The notes under the pieces are model-generated. The model was given only the letters and a program-made list of their open reading frames with translations, had not been told where the DNA came from and did no database searches. Made by a program: the position numbers and the translations under genes. Of a DNA stretch of 64,000 bases, positions 1-12,759 are shown piece after piece (position 1 is the stretch's first letter; the number at the start of each line of letters is the position of its first letter). Source of the stretch: Mytilus californianus (taxonomy: Eukaryota > Mollusca > Bivalvia > Mytilida > Mytilidae); the NCBI RefSeq assembly GCF_021869535.1, contig NW_026262712.1, positions 67,550,100 through 67,614,099 on the forward strand. Direction: 5' to 3'.

Positions 1-655
1 AAAATAGTCGTCTAACTGATATGTACTGATAGCAATGCAACTTCACACAATATATCATTGATCTATCACCAGTAGTTCCTATCAATCTAACTTGAGCAGA
101 AAACTGAACATTTAAAATTGCTAATTAATTCAAAGTCACTGGAACATGGCCTGGGGGGCAGGGCCTCAAAATAGTCGGCAAACTGATATGTTCTGATAGT
201 AATGCAACTTCATACAAGATATCATTGATCTATCACAAGTAGTTCCTACCAAACTAACTTAAGCAGAAAATGTTACATTGAAAATGGCTAATTTATTCTA
301 AGTCACTGGACCATGGCCTAGGGGACAGGACCTTGAAATTGTTGTTGATCTATCACAAATAGTTCCTAACAATCTAACTTAAGCAGAAAACTTAACATTC
401 AAAATTGCTAATTAATTCCGTCACTGACCATGGCTTAGGGCAGGGCCTCAAAATTTTTGTCAAACTGATATGTACTGATAGTTATGCATCTTCATACAAA
501 ATACCAATGATCTATCACAAGTAGTTCCTATCAAACTAACTTATTAATAAGCAGAAAACTTAACAATTGTTGACGCCATCATCGCAGCCGTCGCCGGATA
601 AACCATCCCTATGTATCACTTTCCACGACTCTTATCGCAGGCAAGACAAAAACTA
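1..655. repeat. Satellite-bearing dispersed repeat, about 165 bp units
   Basis: Three or four degenerate copies of a unit with the landmarks CTGATATGT-CTGATAG, AGTTCCTA-CTAACTT and TCACTGGA-CATGG. A GC-rich GTTGACGCC...CGCCGG segment and a GCAGGCAAGACAAAA end follow. The same family recurs at 42475-42872, 51485-51770 and 52378-52975. Confidence 0.7.
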
Positions 656-1858
656 TACATCGAAAGTTTTGGATTTTTATCTTTCATTAGACTTTAAATT
701 GAAATCAACAAACAATCCATATCTGTATCTGTTTTAAAGAATAGCCTTCAGTGCCATAAAGATGGAAACATTTTCAGGTTTAAGAGTTTTTTTTCATAGG
801 TGTAACCAACTTATATCATTTTTCATAGGTGTAACCAATTAATATTTGATGGTAACTCTCAGACTAATATATTGTCGTTTGTTGCTGTATATCATATTTG
901 ATTTTCGTTTATTGTTTCTTACATAAATCAGGCCTTTGTTTTTCTAGTTTGAATTGTTTTGCATTAGTCATTCTGGGGCCTTTTACAGCTAAATATGTGG
1001 TATGGGTTTTGCTCATTGTTGAAGGCTGTACAGTAACATATAATTGTTAAATTCTATGTCATGTAGTTTCTGGTGGAGAGTTGTCTCATCAGCTATCATA
1101 CAACATCTTATTTTTTATATTCTATATATATATTATATAGCACTACTAATTATTTCAAGATTTGTATGATCTGTAGGGTTTTGAAAAATAAATTGCATTA
1201 AGGTTATAGGAAAAATTTCTCCATTTGGTCCCAAATGTAAAGTTTGATTGATGTTGATGGAATACTGTTGGAGTTACACATGCCACAAACAGACCTCTCT
1301 CATAACAATTAAAACACAAAAGTGACCAAGTTTAACATGTGAGAAACGTGAGAAAAAAGTTATTCAAATCTGTGTCCAAAATTGAAGATGCACATCTTCA
1401 ATATTTGTTCAATCACTTAGCAAAAATTGAATAATGTTGAAGAAAAACTGTGGAGTCAACTAACAGGAGTCACTCTATATCATTCAATGAAAAAAAATGA
1501 CTAAGTTTCAAAAATGGGGAACCTGAGAAAAAATCATTCAAATCTGTTTAAAATGGGTGCAAAATTAAGAGTTAGAATAATTTCAAGAAAAACTGTGGAC
1601 CTAGGCATGAGATTGAAACTAGGTATCCTTTATGTGTTTAATGGACTGACAGAGTGGTTACTAGACCTGTTCTTGCATCTGGAAAATTGATGACAGACTG
1701 ACATACAGACAGAGTGAAAACTAAAGGGCTCCCACATCCTTGATGTAGTGCCCAAATTAATAGTATTTCCTATCCAGAATAAAGCCTTTTCATTTGTAAT
1801 TTTGTAATACTGAAATATAAATAATAATAAATTAAGCAAGTTTTTCTAAAACATATTA
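656..1858. other. AT-rich stretch without a gene; contains a dispersed-repeat tail
   Basis: No supported exon. About 960-1125 matches a common 3'-tail-like motif (TTGAAGGC-GTA ... GGAGAGTTGTCTCAT ... CATCTTATT) seen again at 22095-22215, 60590-60725 and, in shorter form, at 44440-44525. The rest is AT-rich unique-looking sequence. Confidence 0.5.
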
Positions 1859-1864
1859 TTTATT
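1859..1864 (-). terminator. Polyadenylation signal AATAAA behind the distal terminal exon
   Basis: On the minus strand AATAAA lies about 36 bases after the TAA stop of the 1900-2374 exon, in an AT-rich tract. This gives a very short 3' UTR and supports that exon being a true transcript end. Confidence 0.55.
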
Positions 1865-1899
1865 ACTAATTTTTATATAAAAACATCAAATCAACAGAT

Positions 1900-2374
1900 T
1901 TACAGTCTAGTGTCCTGTGTTTTATCAGAAATATTCTGTCCTGAGATATCAACTGTTTTTGAACCTTGATGGCTATCTTCTAAAATTGAGTTGTTTGAAT
2001 TGTTTGGCATTTGAACAGATCCATCATTCAGCTTTGCTGCCCCGAGAGGGTCAGAAATTGTCACCTTCAGGTGATGCTTTGCATTCTTTTTTTCATGTGG
2101 AGCAGAAACAGTCTGTGCTACTGGTGCTTTTACAGTCAATCTATTTCCATTTGGCTCATCATCATTCAAATCTTCCCTTGCATGTAACTGTGCATTAAGT
2201 TTATCCAATGAAACAACTGACGACAAATGTGAGATACTGCTACCACTTCCTTCTACAGAGCCTCTTTCTGATTCTTCTTTTATCGATTTTTGAGGTTTAA
2301 AATCTACCTTGTCACGTCCTTCTAACATTCCTGGTGTAGAGAGGGCTCCACAGATTGGATTCTTGAACATTTCC
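1900..2374 (-). CDS. Terminal coding exon, probably the alternative C-terminus of the SLC9C gene
   Basis: A 475-base terminal exon on the minus strand. The acceptor is TTCATTATAG|GGAAATG and the stop is TAA at 1900-1902. It codes 157 residues after one split codon. The product is polar and serine-rich, with basic patches (HEKKNAKHHLKV), and looks disordered. It ends in KTQDTRL; QDTRL is the same C-terminus as CFTR, a NHERF-type PDZ ligand. The exon needs two bases from the preceding exon, and the internal GC donor of the exon at 17480-17626 supplies exactly AG, giving an Arg codon. No other upstream exon was seen between 2.4 and 17.4 kb. It could instead be the last exon of an unseen gene. 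If joined, the SLC9C tail grows to about 1190 visible residues. Confidence 0.6.
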
Positions 2375-2984
2375 CTATAATGAATTAGAAAATATCACAA
2401 AACTTCACAAAAGATTTAATTTCTGTATGTTTTTCATTTCTATGTATTAATTGGCAAAAGTAAAAAGGAAGACCAGACACTCAAATCCAATGCTAATAAT
2501 TGAGACTGCAAACATTTAATTATGAAGCTTAAAAAAACATTTCAACAACATTTTAGGGTTTTTTTAAGTTTTAAGTTCGTTTGTATAGTGTTCGACAACT
2601 TAAAAAGTTTCTGTAAAATTATCAACCTATTTCTCTATCTTCATTACTTCATTTTAAAACACTGGACAAAACCCAAGCAACAATCTATCAATCAATCGTT
2701 TCAGTACATTATATGAGCTTAATTTCACTTTACCTGTCTTTCGTTAATATAAGGCTTTTTAAAAATCAAAAACACCTCCAAAATAAATTACCTGTATAAA
2801 GTGGCAATATGCATCTGATGCTGACCACATGATTAAATAGATGAATATGGATAAAATAAATGTCCCAAACCAAACAGAAGAAATTCAAATTTGAACACAT
2901 GTTTTTAGTGTTTCACAACATCATATTGAAAGTTTTATTAAAAGCATCACAAAAACTCAGGTAAGATAAATACTGTCAGACAAA
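2375..2984. other. Intron or intergenic sequence, nothing recognised
   Basis: AT-rich sequence with no exon, hairpin or repeat I can support, upstream of the acceptor of the 1900-2374 exon. Confidence 0.5.
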
Positions 2985-3650
2985 ACAAAAAAGCTTAGCA
3001 TTGACCAATGAAACATGAAAATGAGGTCAAGGTCAGATTATACATACCAGACAGACATGTACACCTTACAATCATTCCATACACCAAATATAGTTGACCT
3101 ATTGCTTATAGTACTTGAAAAAAAGACCAAAACACAAAAACTTAACATTGACCAATGAACCATGAAAATGAGGTCAAAGTGAAATGAAACCTGCCAGACT
3201 GACATGTACCCATTACAGTCCTTCCATATACTACATATAGTTGACATCTTACTGCTTATAGTATTTGAGGAACGGACCTAATCACGTAACTTTAACCTTG
3301 ATCACTGATCCATGAAATGAGGTCGAGGTCAAGTGAACCCTGTCTGACAGACATGTAGACATTGCAAGGAATCCATAAACCAAATAAAGTTATCTTATTA
3401 CTCATATTAAGTGAGAAATTCACATGACAAAAAAACTCAAACTTTCAAGAAGTCGCTGAACCATGAAAATGAGGTCAAGGACAATGGCCATATGATAGAT
3501 GGAAACTTCGTAACATAAGGTATCTGCATACAAGATATGAAGCATCCAGGTCTTCTACCTTCTGAAATATAAAGCTTTATACAAATAGTTTACGCCGCCC
3601 CGGATAGTAATACCTATGTCTCACATACTAAAGTCGCAGGCGAGACAAAA
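2985..3650. repeat. Satellite-bearing dispersed repeat (CATGAAAATGAGGTCAAGG family)
   Basis: Four or more degenerate units of about 140 bp with CCATGAAA-TGAGGTCAAGGTC, CAGACATGTA, CCATACACCAAATATAGTTG and TTGCTTATAGTA. They end in a GC-richer segment with GTCGCAGGCGAGACAAAA. The family recurs at 11275-11640 and 25795-26935. Confidence 0.75.
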
Positions 3651-5371
3651 AAACCTAATTGAGAAAACTAACAATACCAAACACTATAAACTTTTCTAGC
3701 CAGCAACAGCCTAGTGGTATAATAACAAAGTTGTCTTTCCTAAAAGAGTTTATGATAATCAACATCACTTTACTTGGAAGGATATAAGGCATGGAATTAC
3801 TGTAATTGTAGAAGACATCATTCTGTTATTGTATTGTTAACATATTCACTTAATTTTTTAATAACTTTCAAATTGACCTTGAAAGTATAGAGTTTATAAA
3901 CAGATGCACCAGGGGACCATTATGCACACTTTATTTGCATATTGAAATTGTTGCAAGAAAAAAATAGAATAATTAAAAGTCTTTAATTAGAAGTCAGTAA
4001 AATGGCCTTGTAGAAAAAGTTGCATTTAGGATTAAGATATCCTAAGGCAATATAGATTATTCTTTGATGGGCTTATAAAATCCGTATAAAATCCAATGTA
4101 AGGTTTGAAACTCCCCTCTCAAAATCCCTTTTCTGCACTCATTTCATTCTAATTAAGTTATCATAAACCTCGACCTTGAAAGCAATGATTTCAATATAAA
4201 TTGAATCCCTCCTGTCATTATGTGACCATATATTCATGTTTTCTAGCAATTGATCCATGCAAGATTTTTGAGTTATTTTTATCTCAAAACCCCTTTTCTA
4301 CACTTTCAGTCTTATTTTAATGACTGAACGTGACCTTGAATATGGTGCTCTTAAAATAAATAAATAGGGAACTTAAACTCATTTTACCTAACCACATGTT
4401 TTATTTTTGTTACTAATACCATGTAAGGTTCTAGAGTTACAATCTGAAACTCCTTCCCTGCAATATTTTTTTTTGTAATGGGTTTATTGGCAAAAATACA
4501 TGTATCAATATCGTATGATAAGATTACGGTAATTAGTTCATAGTAACTTCTTTAAAGGCAAGAGCAGTTCATTCAGTTTTTTTTCTTTCCCTATTCTATA
4601 AATGAATGAGTTGACCAACCTATAAATAATATTGATAAACCTAGATAGTCTGGATTGGGAGGGTAGTTATATCAATAAAAAGATCACTTGTTTTAATTAT
4701 TCTATTAGTTGAAGCTAGGGGTTCCAGCAGGAGTAAATGTACTCTCTTTGCAATGATTTATTGTTATGAAACATGATTTTGATCTATTTTTAGCAACTTC
4801 AATTTAAAACTTGGATGCAATGACCTCATAATCAAAAGGGATGTTCCTCTGAATATATGTTACTATGTAATTTGAAAAGGATGCAATCTAATATAAAATA
4901 TAAATTATTTGATGTATCGTATGTAGTTCAAGATGATGGATGGACTGACAGATAAAAACTGTATACCCTACCTACCGGTACTTTGTAAAGTGGGGTATTA
5001 TTCTAGAAGGTGAATATTAAATTTGTCTTTTTTACCCATAATTTAGTAGCCCAAATTAATCAATCCACTGGAAATGAAGTCAAGGCCATAACATTTAAAA
5101 AATAAGACATACACTCTTTGCTACTGATCCACAAACCAAATATTGTTGACATATCATGTATAGTTACTGGGTAACAGACCTCATCTGGAACACGTAACGA
5201 TCATGCAAGTATGAAATACAGGCAAAGGCCATTTGACACTTCAGAGATGCATATACTCCTTGCAACCGATCTCGATCAGATCTCACTACTTCAGCATTAG
5301 ATTGAGTTCAAAGTCATATAAATGTGTCAAACAAACACATACTTCTCACAACATCTCCACTTACCAAATTA
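3651..5371. other. AT-rich non-coding stretch
   Basis: No gene seen. There are weak echoes of old repeats (GACCTTGAA phrases, and TGGACTGACAGATAAAA...ACTTTGTAAAGTGGGGTAT near 4935-5000, which looks like a decayed end of the repeat family at 5.4-6.9 kb). Confidence 0.45.
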
Positions 5372-6865
5372 AAGAACCTTAGTGAGCGCGCTCACATACC
5401 CCACGTCCCCACATTGTCATTGGAGAAATAAAATAAGTGTAAGGAAAAAAAATTGTATCAGAAAAAATGAAAGAACCTTAGTGAGCGCGCTCACATACCC
5501 CACGTCCCCACATTGTCATTGGAGAAATAAAATAAGTGTAAGAAAAAAAATTGTATCAGAAAAAAAAATTGAATCATAATTTCCTGTCAATATGCACATC
5601 TACATAGAATGTCCTTATTATCAACTTAGTTTCATGAAATTCTGTTGTGTGGTTTGAGAGGAGTTGCGATGACAAAAGGTTGCAGTAGTATATTGGGCAA
5701 ATAAGTTCAAAGGGGCGTAACTCCTGGAAAAAAAATTGAATCCTATTTCCTGTCGATATGCACATCTACGTAGTATGTCCTTATTATCTGAAAAGGTTTC
5801 ATGAAATTTTGTTGCGTGGTTTGAGAGGAGTTGCCATGACAAAAGGTTGCAGTAGTACATTAAAGTAAATAAGTTCAAAGGAGCGTAACTCCTAGAAAAA
5901 AAATTGAATCGTAATTTCCTGTGGATATGCACATCTACGTAGTATGTCATTATCTGAAAAGGTTTCATGAAATTCTGTTGTGTGGTTTGAGAGGAGTTGC
6001 GATGACAAAAGGTTGCAGCAGTATATTGGGCAAATAAGTTCAAAGGGGCGTAACTCCTGGAAAAAAAATTGAATCGTATTTCCTGTCGATATGCACATCT
6101 ACGTTGTATGTCCTTATTATCTGAAAAGGTTTCATGAAATTCTGTTGTGTGGTTTGAGAGGAGTTGCGATGACAAAAGGTTGCAGTAGTACATTAAAGTA
6201 AATAAGTTCAAAGGGGCGTACCTCCTGGAAAAAAAATTGAATCGTAATTTCCTGTCGATATGCACATCTACGTAGTATGTCCTTATTATCTGAAAAGGTT
6301 TCATGAAATTCTGTTGTGTGGTTTGAGAGGAGTTGCCATGACAAAAGGTTGCAGTAGTACATTAAAGTAAATAAGTTCAAAGGGGCGTACCTCCTGGAAA
6401 AAAATTGAATCGTAATTTCCTGTCAATATGCACATCTACTTAGTATGTCCTTATTATCTGAAAAGGTTTCATGAAATTCTGTTGTGTGGTTTGAGAGGAG
6501 TTGTGATGACAAACTGTTGCAGTAGTATATTGGGCAAATAAGTTCAAAGGGGCATAACTCCTGGAAAAAAAAATGAATCGTAATTTCCTGTCGATATGCA
6601 CATCTACGTAGTATGTCCTTATTATCTGAAAAGGTTTCATGAAATTCTGTTGTGTGGTTTGAGAGGAGTCGTGATGACAAACTGTTGCAGTAGTACATTA
6701 AAGTAAATAAGTTCAAAGGGGCGCAACTCCTAGAAAAAGAATTGAATCGTAATTTCCTGTAGATAAGCACAACTACATAGTATGTCCTTATTATCTAAAA
6801 AGATTTCGTGAAATTCTGTTGTGTGGTTTGACAAGAAACAGGACTGACGGACTGACGGACGGACA

Positions 6866-6901
<36 letters not shown>

Positions 6902-6920
6902 TGTTGCGTGGGGTATAATA
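5372..6920. mobile_element. Inverted-terminus element with internal satellite, about 165 bp units
   Basis: The left end has CACATACCCCACGTCCCC (present twice, about 98 bases apart); the right end has TTGCGTGGGGTATAAT. ATACCCCACG and CGTGGGGTAT form inverted termini. Between them are about eight copies of a 155-170 bp unit (GGTTTCATGAAATTCTGTTG, GAGAGGAGTTGCGATGACAA, GGGGCGTAACTCCTGGAAAA). A GACGGACGGACAGACGG run precedes the right end. The frames read through it are repeat noise. The structure resembles the satellite-carrying non-autonomous elements described in bivalves. Confidence 0.8.
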
Positions 6921-7921
6921 ATGTAGAACTATCATAAATAATTATTGAGGAAGATACTTCATCCTAAAAAGATAATCAGATCACTGGAGCATGAAATTGA
7001 GGTCAAGATCAGATGACATGACTAGCTAACAAGGTCTCATCATGAATGACATCATTACAAATCATTGTGATACTAAGGGATATTTGGGATTAGATATTAA
7101 ATTTGAATAGTAAATTTACATTTGTAATATGTTACAAATATTTGTGATGTGCAAATTGTTAACGCTGTGGTTGGAAAAGTAATACCTATGTCTTGTCTAT
7201 CATGACTTTTATTACAGGCAAGGCAAAAGTGAACTGTTCACAGAGAAATGCCTTGTCTGCTTTGCATTAGAATTCAAATCAGCAATTGTTGAATGTTAAA
7301 CTTCTGCTTGTGCATGACTCACTTGGAGTATGTAATGCTCTCCTAGCATTTTTGCATAAAATTGATACTATGCAACAAGAGTATTGAGTTGAATGGAAAC
7401 TGTCTGCCAAAATCAGGTCTTACTGATAATTTTTGTTAAACAGAGTTCCTGTCTATTCATTTTTATTTTCAAGATAATAGGCAAAAAATGGTTAAACTTG
7501 TGATTTAGGGGCAACAACTCATTGACTATTTGTAGATCTTGAGTTTTGAGATACCAATTTTTTGGGGTGTTCAAAGATTCAGATGATCTATTATCGTTTT
7601 CAAAATATAAGGTAAAAACACTAAAACTGGTTAAAAATATAAACTTAAGTTTCAAAATCTATAATGATATAAATGACATTTTCAGCCATGTTGACTTATT
7701 TGAAAATCTTGGGTCTTGTTAAACCTATTTTCTGTTTACAGTTTCTCTCTATCTACTCCTTAGTTTTGAGCCAAACATGCAATAATGGGTAAAAATTGTC
7801 ACTTAAGGTTAATAATTCCTTTCAGAAGAACACTAACAATGCCAGTCATGATGACTTAATTGTATAGATCATACTTGCTGTTTAAAGTTTCCCTTTTCCT
7901 AATTAACAAAATTTATATCGA
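6921..7921. other. AT-rich spacer between two copies of the same element
   Basis: About 1 kb without a supported gene. Around 6975-7040 there is a fragment of the GAGGTCAAGATCAGATGA family; the rest is AT-rich. Confidence 0.45.
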
Positions 7922-8636
7922 ATGAAAGAACCTTAGTGAGCGCGCTCACATACCCCACGTCCCCACATTGTCATTGGAAAAATAAAATAAGTGTAAGAAA
8001 AAAAATTGAATCATAATTTCCTGTCAATATGCACATCTACATGTATGTCCTTATTATCTGAAAAGGTTTCATGAAATTCTGTTGTGTGGTTTGAGAGGAG
8101 TTGCGATGACAAAAGGTTGCAGTAGTATATTGGGCAAATAAGTTCAAAGGGGCGTAACTTCTGGAAAAAGAATTGAATCGTCATTTCCTATGGATATGCA
8201 CATCTTCGTAGTATGTCCTTATTATCTGAAAAGGTTTCATGAAATTCTGTTGTGTGGTTTGAGAGGAGTTGCCATGACAAAAAGTTGCAGTAGTATATGT
8301 GGCAAATAAGTTCAAAGGGGCGTAACTCCTGGAAAAAAAATTCAATCGTAATTTCCTGTCGATATGCACATCTACGTTGTATGTCCTTATTATCTGAAAA
8401 GGTTTCATGAAATTCTGTTGTGTGGTTTGAGAGGAGTTGCGATGACAAAAGGTTGCAGTAGTACATTGAAGTAAATAAGTTCAAAGGGGCGTAACTCCTA
8501 GAAAAAAAATTGAATCGTAATTTCCTGTCGATATGCACAACTACATAGTATGTCCTTATTATCTAAAAAGGTTTCGTGAAATTCTGTTGTGTGGTTTGAG
8601 AGGAGTTGCGTTGACAAGAAATCGGACTGACGGACA

Positions 8637-8682
<46 letters not shown>
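7922..8682. mobile_element. Second, shorter copy of the satellite-bearing element
   Basis: The same left end (GAGCGCGCTCACATACCCCACG), four copies of the internal unit, a short GACTGACGGACAGGTC run and the same right end (GTTGCGTGGGGTATAAT). It has the same orientation as the 5.4-6.9 kb copy. It differs in unit number and in a shortened GACGG run. Confidence 0.8.
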
Positions 8683-8916
8683 TAATAGCCGAGAATATCA
8701 AAAATTGTTTAAATTGTCTTTTAAGGGCAATAGCTCTATAAGTAGCCGTCTTTAAAAATTTTGGTTAAAAAGACAGAAGGCAGATCTTGACATTCTGAAC
8801 ATTTTTGACTTGTGGCTGCCAGATTTTCTCTACCTACAATATGATTTTCAAGATATTCGACGACAATACTTGTATTTTACCATGATGCTCTAATTATTGC
8901 AATGGAAGCCATCAGT

Positions 8917-9026
8917 GGCGGATCCAGAACTTTTCATAAGGGGGGGCCCGCTCCAGTCATGCTTCAGTGATTCCCTATATAATCAACCAAATTTTTCCCA
9001 TGAAGGGGGCCCCCCCTGGATCCGCC
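8917..9026. mobile_element. Small MITE-like element with GGCGGATCCAG termini
   Basis: GGCGGATCCAG at 8917-8927 is inverted as CTGGATCCGCC at 9016-9026. The 110-base body has G and C homopolymer runs next to the termini. Such GGATCC-ended short elements are widespread in invertebrate genomes. Confidence 0.7.
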
Positions 9027-9764
9027 TATGGCCATGTTGGTTAGCTATTGGGTTCATAGGACAAACTTTTAAAACTAGATACTATATGAATAATAATGGC
9101 CAAGTTTGGTTGCAACTGGCCTGGTAGTTTCAGATTTTTTGGACCAGGTGAGCTTAAAAAAAATACATTTGAAGCTGAATTTGTTGCAATTCAAATCTAT
9201 GGTCTTAATATCACAAGTTTTTCTACATAAGCATATCTTATCAGAACATTTAAATGTTAAAATTCATAGGTCACTCACATGAATGAATGTTTATAATGCA
9301 ATATCATATAAAGCATCGATGATCTAGAAAATGACTTAAATCTTCACAAAACCCAGAAAACTTTGCATTTGAGGAATGTTAAAAAATTCCAAGGCAATTT
9401 AAGAAGGAACCTTAATAAGACTTTAAACTAAAATGATGAGTTACTTAAGTATGATTGAGGAAGTATCTAGGGCATCATATTCTGCATCCAATTATCAATG
9501 AAGCTGTATACAACCCAATATCAATAATGTCTTTCACAAGTACTACCTCATAAATACACCCAACTGGGAAATCTCAGATTTCAAACTCATTTGATAAAGA
9601 AAGATAGGATTCTGCATACAGTTGAGATGCATGAATAACAAGAAATGATTGTAACAGGATGCTGTTATGAAGTCTCTCAAACGAAGCTCCCATAATTCGT
9701 CTTTCCCAGGGTCGCCTGACATTGGGCAAAGTCAAGTGAAAATTGGTTTGGTCCAGTAAAGTTA

Positions 9765-10025
9765 TATGTATTAGTGATACCTGGGGACTGACCCTGTATA
9801 TCATTGAAATCATCTTGGCATGACAAACCAGAATATATATGGTTTAGGGGTGGGGATCTCGACCATTTACAAGATATTAGATCATTGGGGATGGGGGACC
9901 CCTGGGACCGACCCTATATATCTTTCGAATCTTTGTGCCATGACGAACATGAATATATATGGTTTAGGCTTGGGGATCTCAACCATTTACAAGATATTAG
10001 ACATTTACATGCATCTTTTACAAGG
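9765..10025. repeat. Tandem duplication, about 127 bp unit, two copies
   Basis: Two copies of a unit with GAATATATATGGTTTAGG, GGGGATCTC-ACCATTTACAAG and GACC-ACCCT-TATATC. They are followed immediately by the element at 10.03-11.07 kb. Confidence 0.7.
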
Positions 10026-10029
10026 TTGA

Positions 10030-11066
10030 ACTAGAGGCTCTCAAGAGCCTGTGTCGCTCACCTGTATTTACTGATGCTTTGGAAAGCATGTAAAATAAGG
10101 TTAAAATCATAATTAATAGTATTAGATATTAGATATTATAATGATATCTAAGATAATAACAAAAAACTGCAAAATTTTTGTAAAATTACTAACTCAGGGG
10201 CAGCAACCCAACAACGGGTTGTCTGATTTGTCTGAAAATTTCAGGGCAGATAATTCTAAATCTGATGAACATTTTTGCCACCTGTCAGATTTGCTCTAAA
10301 TGCTTTAGTTTCAGAGATATAAACCAAAAACTGCATTTTACCCCTATGTTCTATTTTTAACCAAGTCGGCCATGATGGTTGGAAGGCGGGGTCATCGGAC
10401 AAATTTTTTAAACTAGATACCCTAATAATGATTATGACCAAGTATGGTTAAATTTGTCTCAGTAGTTTCAGAGAAGAAAATTTTTGTAAAAGATTACAAA
10501 AATTTACAAAAGATTGTTAAAAATTGACTATTAAGGGCAATAACTCCTAAAGGGGTCGACTGACAATTTTGTTCATGACAACTTATTTGTAGATCTTACT
10601 TTGCTGAACATTATTACTGTTTACTGTTTATCTCTATCTATAATAATATTCAAGATGATAACCAAAAACTGCAAAATTTCCTTAAAATTACCAATTCAGG
10701 GGCAGCAACCCAAGAACAGGTTGTCAGATTTGTCTGAAAATTTCATGGCAGATAGATCTTGACCTGATAATCAGTTTTACCCTATGTCAGATTTACTCTA
10801 AATGCTTTGGTTTCAGAGATATAAGCCAAAATCTACATTTTACCCCAGGTTCTATTTTTATCCAAGGCGTCCATTTTGGTTGGTTGGCGGGGTCATCGGA
10901 CACATTTTTTAAACTAGATACCCTAATGATGATTGTGGCCAAGTTTGGTTAATTTTGGCCCTGTGGTTTCAGAGGAGAAGATTTTTGTAAAAAGCTAACG
11001 ACGACGGACGACGGACGCCAAGTGATGAGAAAAGCTCACTTGGCCCTTCGGGCCAGGTGAGCTAAA
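10030..11066. mobile_element. Repeat element with GCTCACCTG inverted ends and two internal units
   Basis: The left end carries a palindrome (GGCTCTCAAGAGCC) then GCTCACCTG at 10056-10064. The right end carries a hairpin GGCCCTTCGGGCC then CAGGTGAGC at 11054-11062. The interior is two degenerate copies of a roughly 500 bp unit (GGGGCAGCAACCCAA, TTTTAAACTAGATACCCTAATGATG). An ACGACGGACGACGGACGCC run precedes the right end. No coding capacity is seen. Confidence 0.75.
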
Positions 11067-11274
11067 AAGGTAATCAGCTTTTAAAATTGTAACGATATGC
11101 AAATGCCCAAATTGTAACCAGAAATTATACCAATTATCTACTAGTGAAGTAAAAACAGATACAAGAGTATTTGTGAAAAGAGTACTCACGCTGACGTGTC
11201 TAGCTTGCTTTATTGCTCGTGATTGAAATTATGTTGATAGCCTTTAGATTAAGGTTTTAAACTAAATACCACAT

Positions 11275-11640
11275 AAACTTAACATAATGAAAGACCCATG
11301 TAAATGATGTAAAACCTAATGAACCCTGCCATACAGAAATGTACATCTTTCAATCAAATCATTCCATTCACTAAATATAAATAACCTATTGCATATAAAA
11401 TTTGAGAAACAGACTTAACCATGAAATACTTTACATTGACAAATGAACCATGAAAATGAAGTACACCAAATATAGTTGATAGATTGCTTATAGTATCTGT
11501 GATACAGACTTGATAACCAAAAACTTATCCTTGATCATAAGGTTATGGTTAGGTGAACCCTATCTGACAGACATATGGACCTTACTGGACCTTTAGTTCA
11601 CTAAAAAATTGATGACAAACAAAGTGAAATCTATGGGGCT
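11275..11640. repeat. Degenerate copy of the CATGAAAATGA satellite-bearing family
   Basis: Shares CCATGAAAATGAAGT, CACCAAATATAGTTGATAG, TTGCTTATAGTATCTG and CTGACAGACATATGGACC with the repeats at 3.0-3.6 and 25.8-26.9 kb, but is shorter and more decayed. Confidence 0.6.
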
Positions 11641-12759
11641 TCTGCATCATCAATGATGGTTTATCTTATAAGAAAGAAATAATTAAACAAATATTTCTAA
11701 GAACAAAATATTTATAATTTCATGCAATATAATAATAAAAAAAAATCTACAAATATAACAAAATATGTTTCAAAGTAACTAATAAAATCTATAAAATATC
11801 ATAACATAAAACTCAAAATGAAATATTTCATACAAAATAAAATAAAACAATAAATGTAGGTCTTTAAAAATCATTCATAGAAGTCTTAACCACTATACTT
11901 CATGCATAATTATGGTAGACAATTATATATAATTTAAAAATGTGTCAATCTTCCACATGCAAAAAAAAAATCTTAATTTCTTATGCAATTAAGTTGAACT
12001 TTAATAACAGATAATAATTAATAATTCTTTTTTTTTCAAATATTTAAATGAGCCTATATTATTGAGTAGCCCAAATAGTTTGTCCATATCAACCTGTACA
12101 TCACAACCTTTCCACAGGTTGAAAACTCATACAGCTGAACCATTCAATAGGTTTGAAACTCATTCAATAGAACCTTTTGATAGTCCCCCTTTATAGGCCA
12201 CTATCTCCACCTGTATGTGATCAAGTGTGTCAGTTACACAAAGCATTCCAGTCCTTACATCAATGACCTTTTATGATTATAGAAAGTTGTGTTAGACTCA
12301 AACAATTGAACATGGGAAAAAAGTTATCCTGGTTCATGAAATAATATCTTTTTTAATGCTAAAATATAAATTCATTAAAAAATTCAACTTTAAAATAGTA
12401 CAAGAGACACAGATAATTCAAGAAATTTGCAGTGCACAGAAAAAGTCAGAGTGCAGAAATAACCATGCATATAAGAAACAATAAGCTATATAAAAAGATG
12501 AAATCATAAATACAAATTATAATTTATATAACTTTGTGCATATTGTATATTAGGCTATTTTCATATATAAAGTGACTAAAACTGATAAAATAATTTATAA
12601 ATCATAGTGGTGGAATACTGTTCCTTTCAAATCTTAAATGCAGGGTAAATAAAATTATGGAACAGATCTGATAATTGCAGGTACTTCTGGTAAATTAGAG
12701 CTGTTTCATTAAAACATTTAGGTAATGAGGGAAGACACTTAATAAACAGCTGCGCCATG
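11641..12759. other. Very AT-rich non-coding stretch
   Basis: No gene, strong hairpin or repeat array recognised. If the long splice form exists this lies inside its last intron. Confidence 0.45.

Noticed and set aside
5621-6770. Long minus-strand frames of up to 227 codons
   Set aside because: They run through near-identical 155-170 bp satellite units, and the same peptide repeats in several frames. This is a by-product of the repeat.
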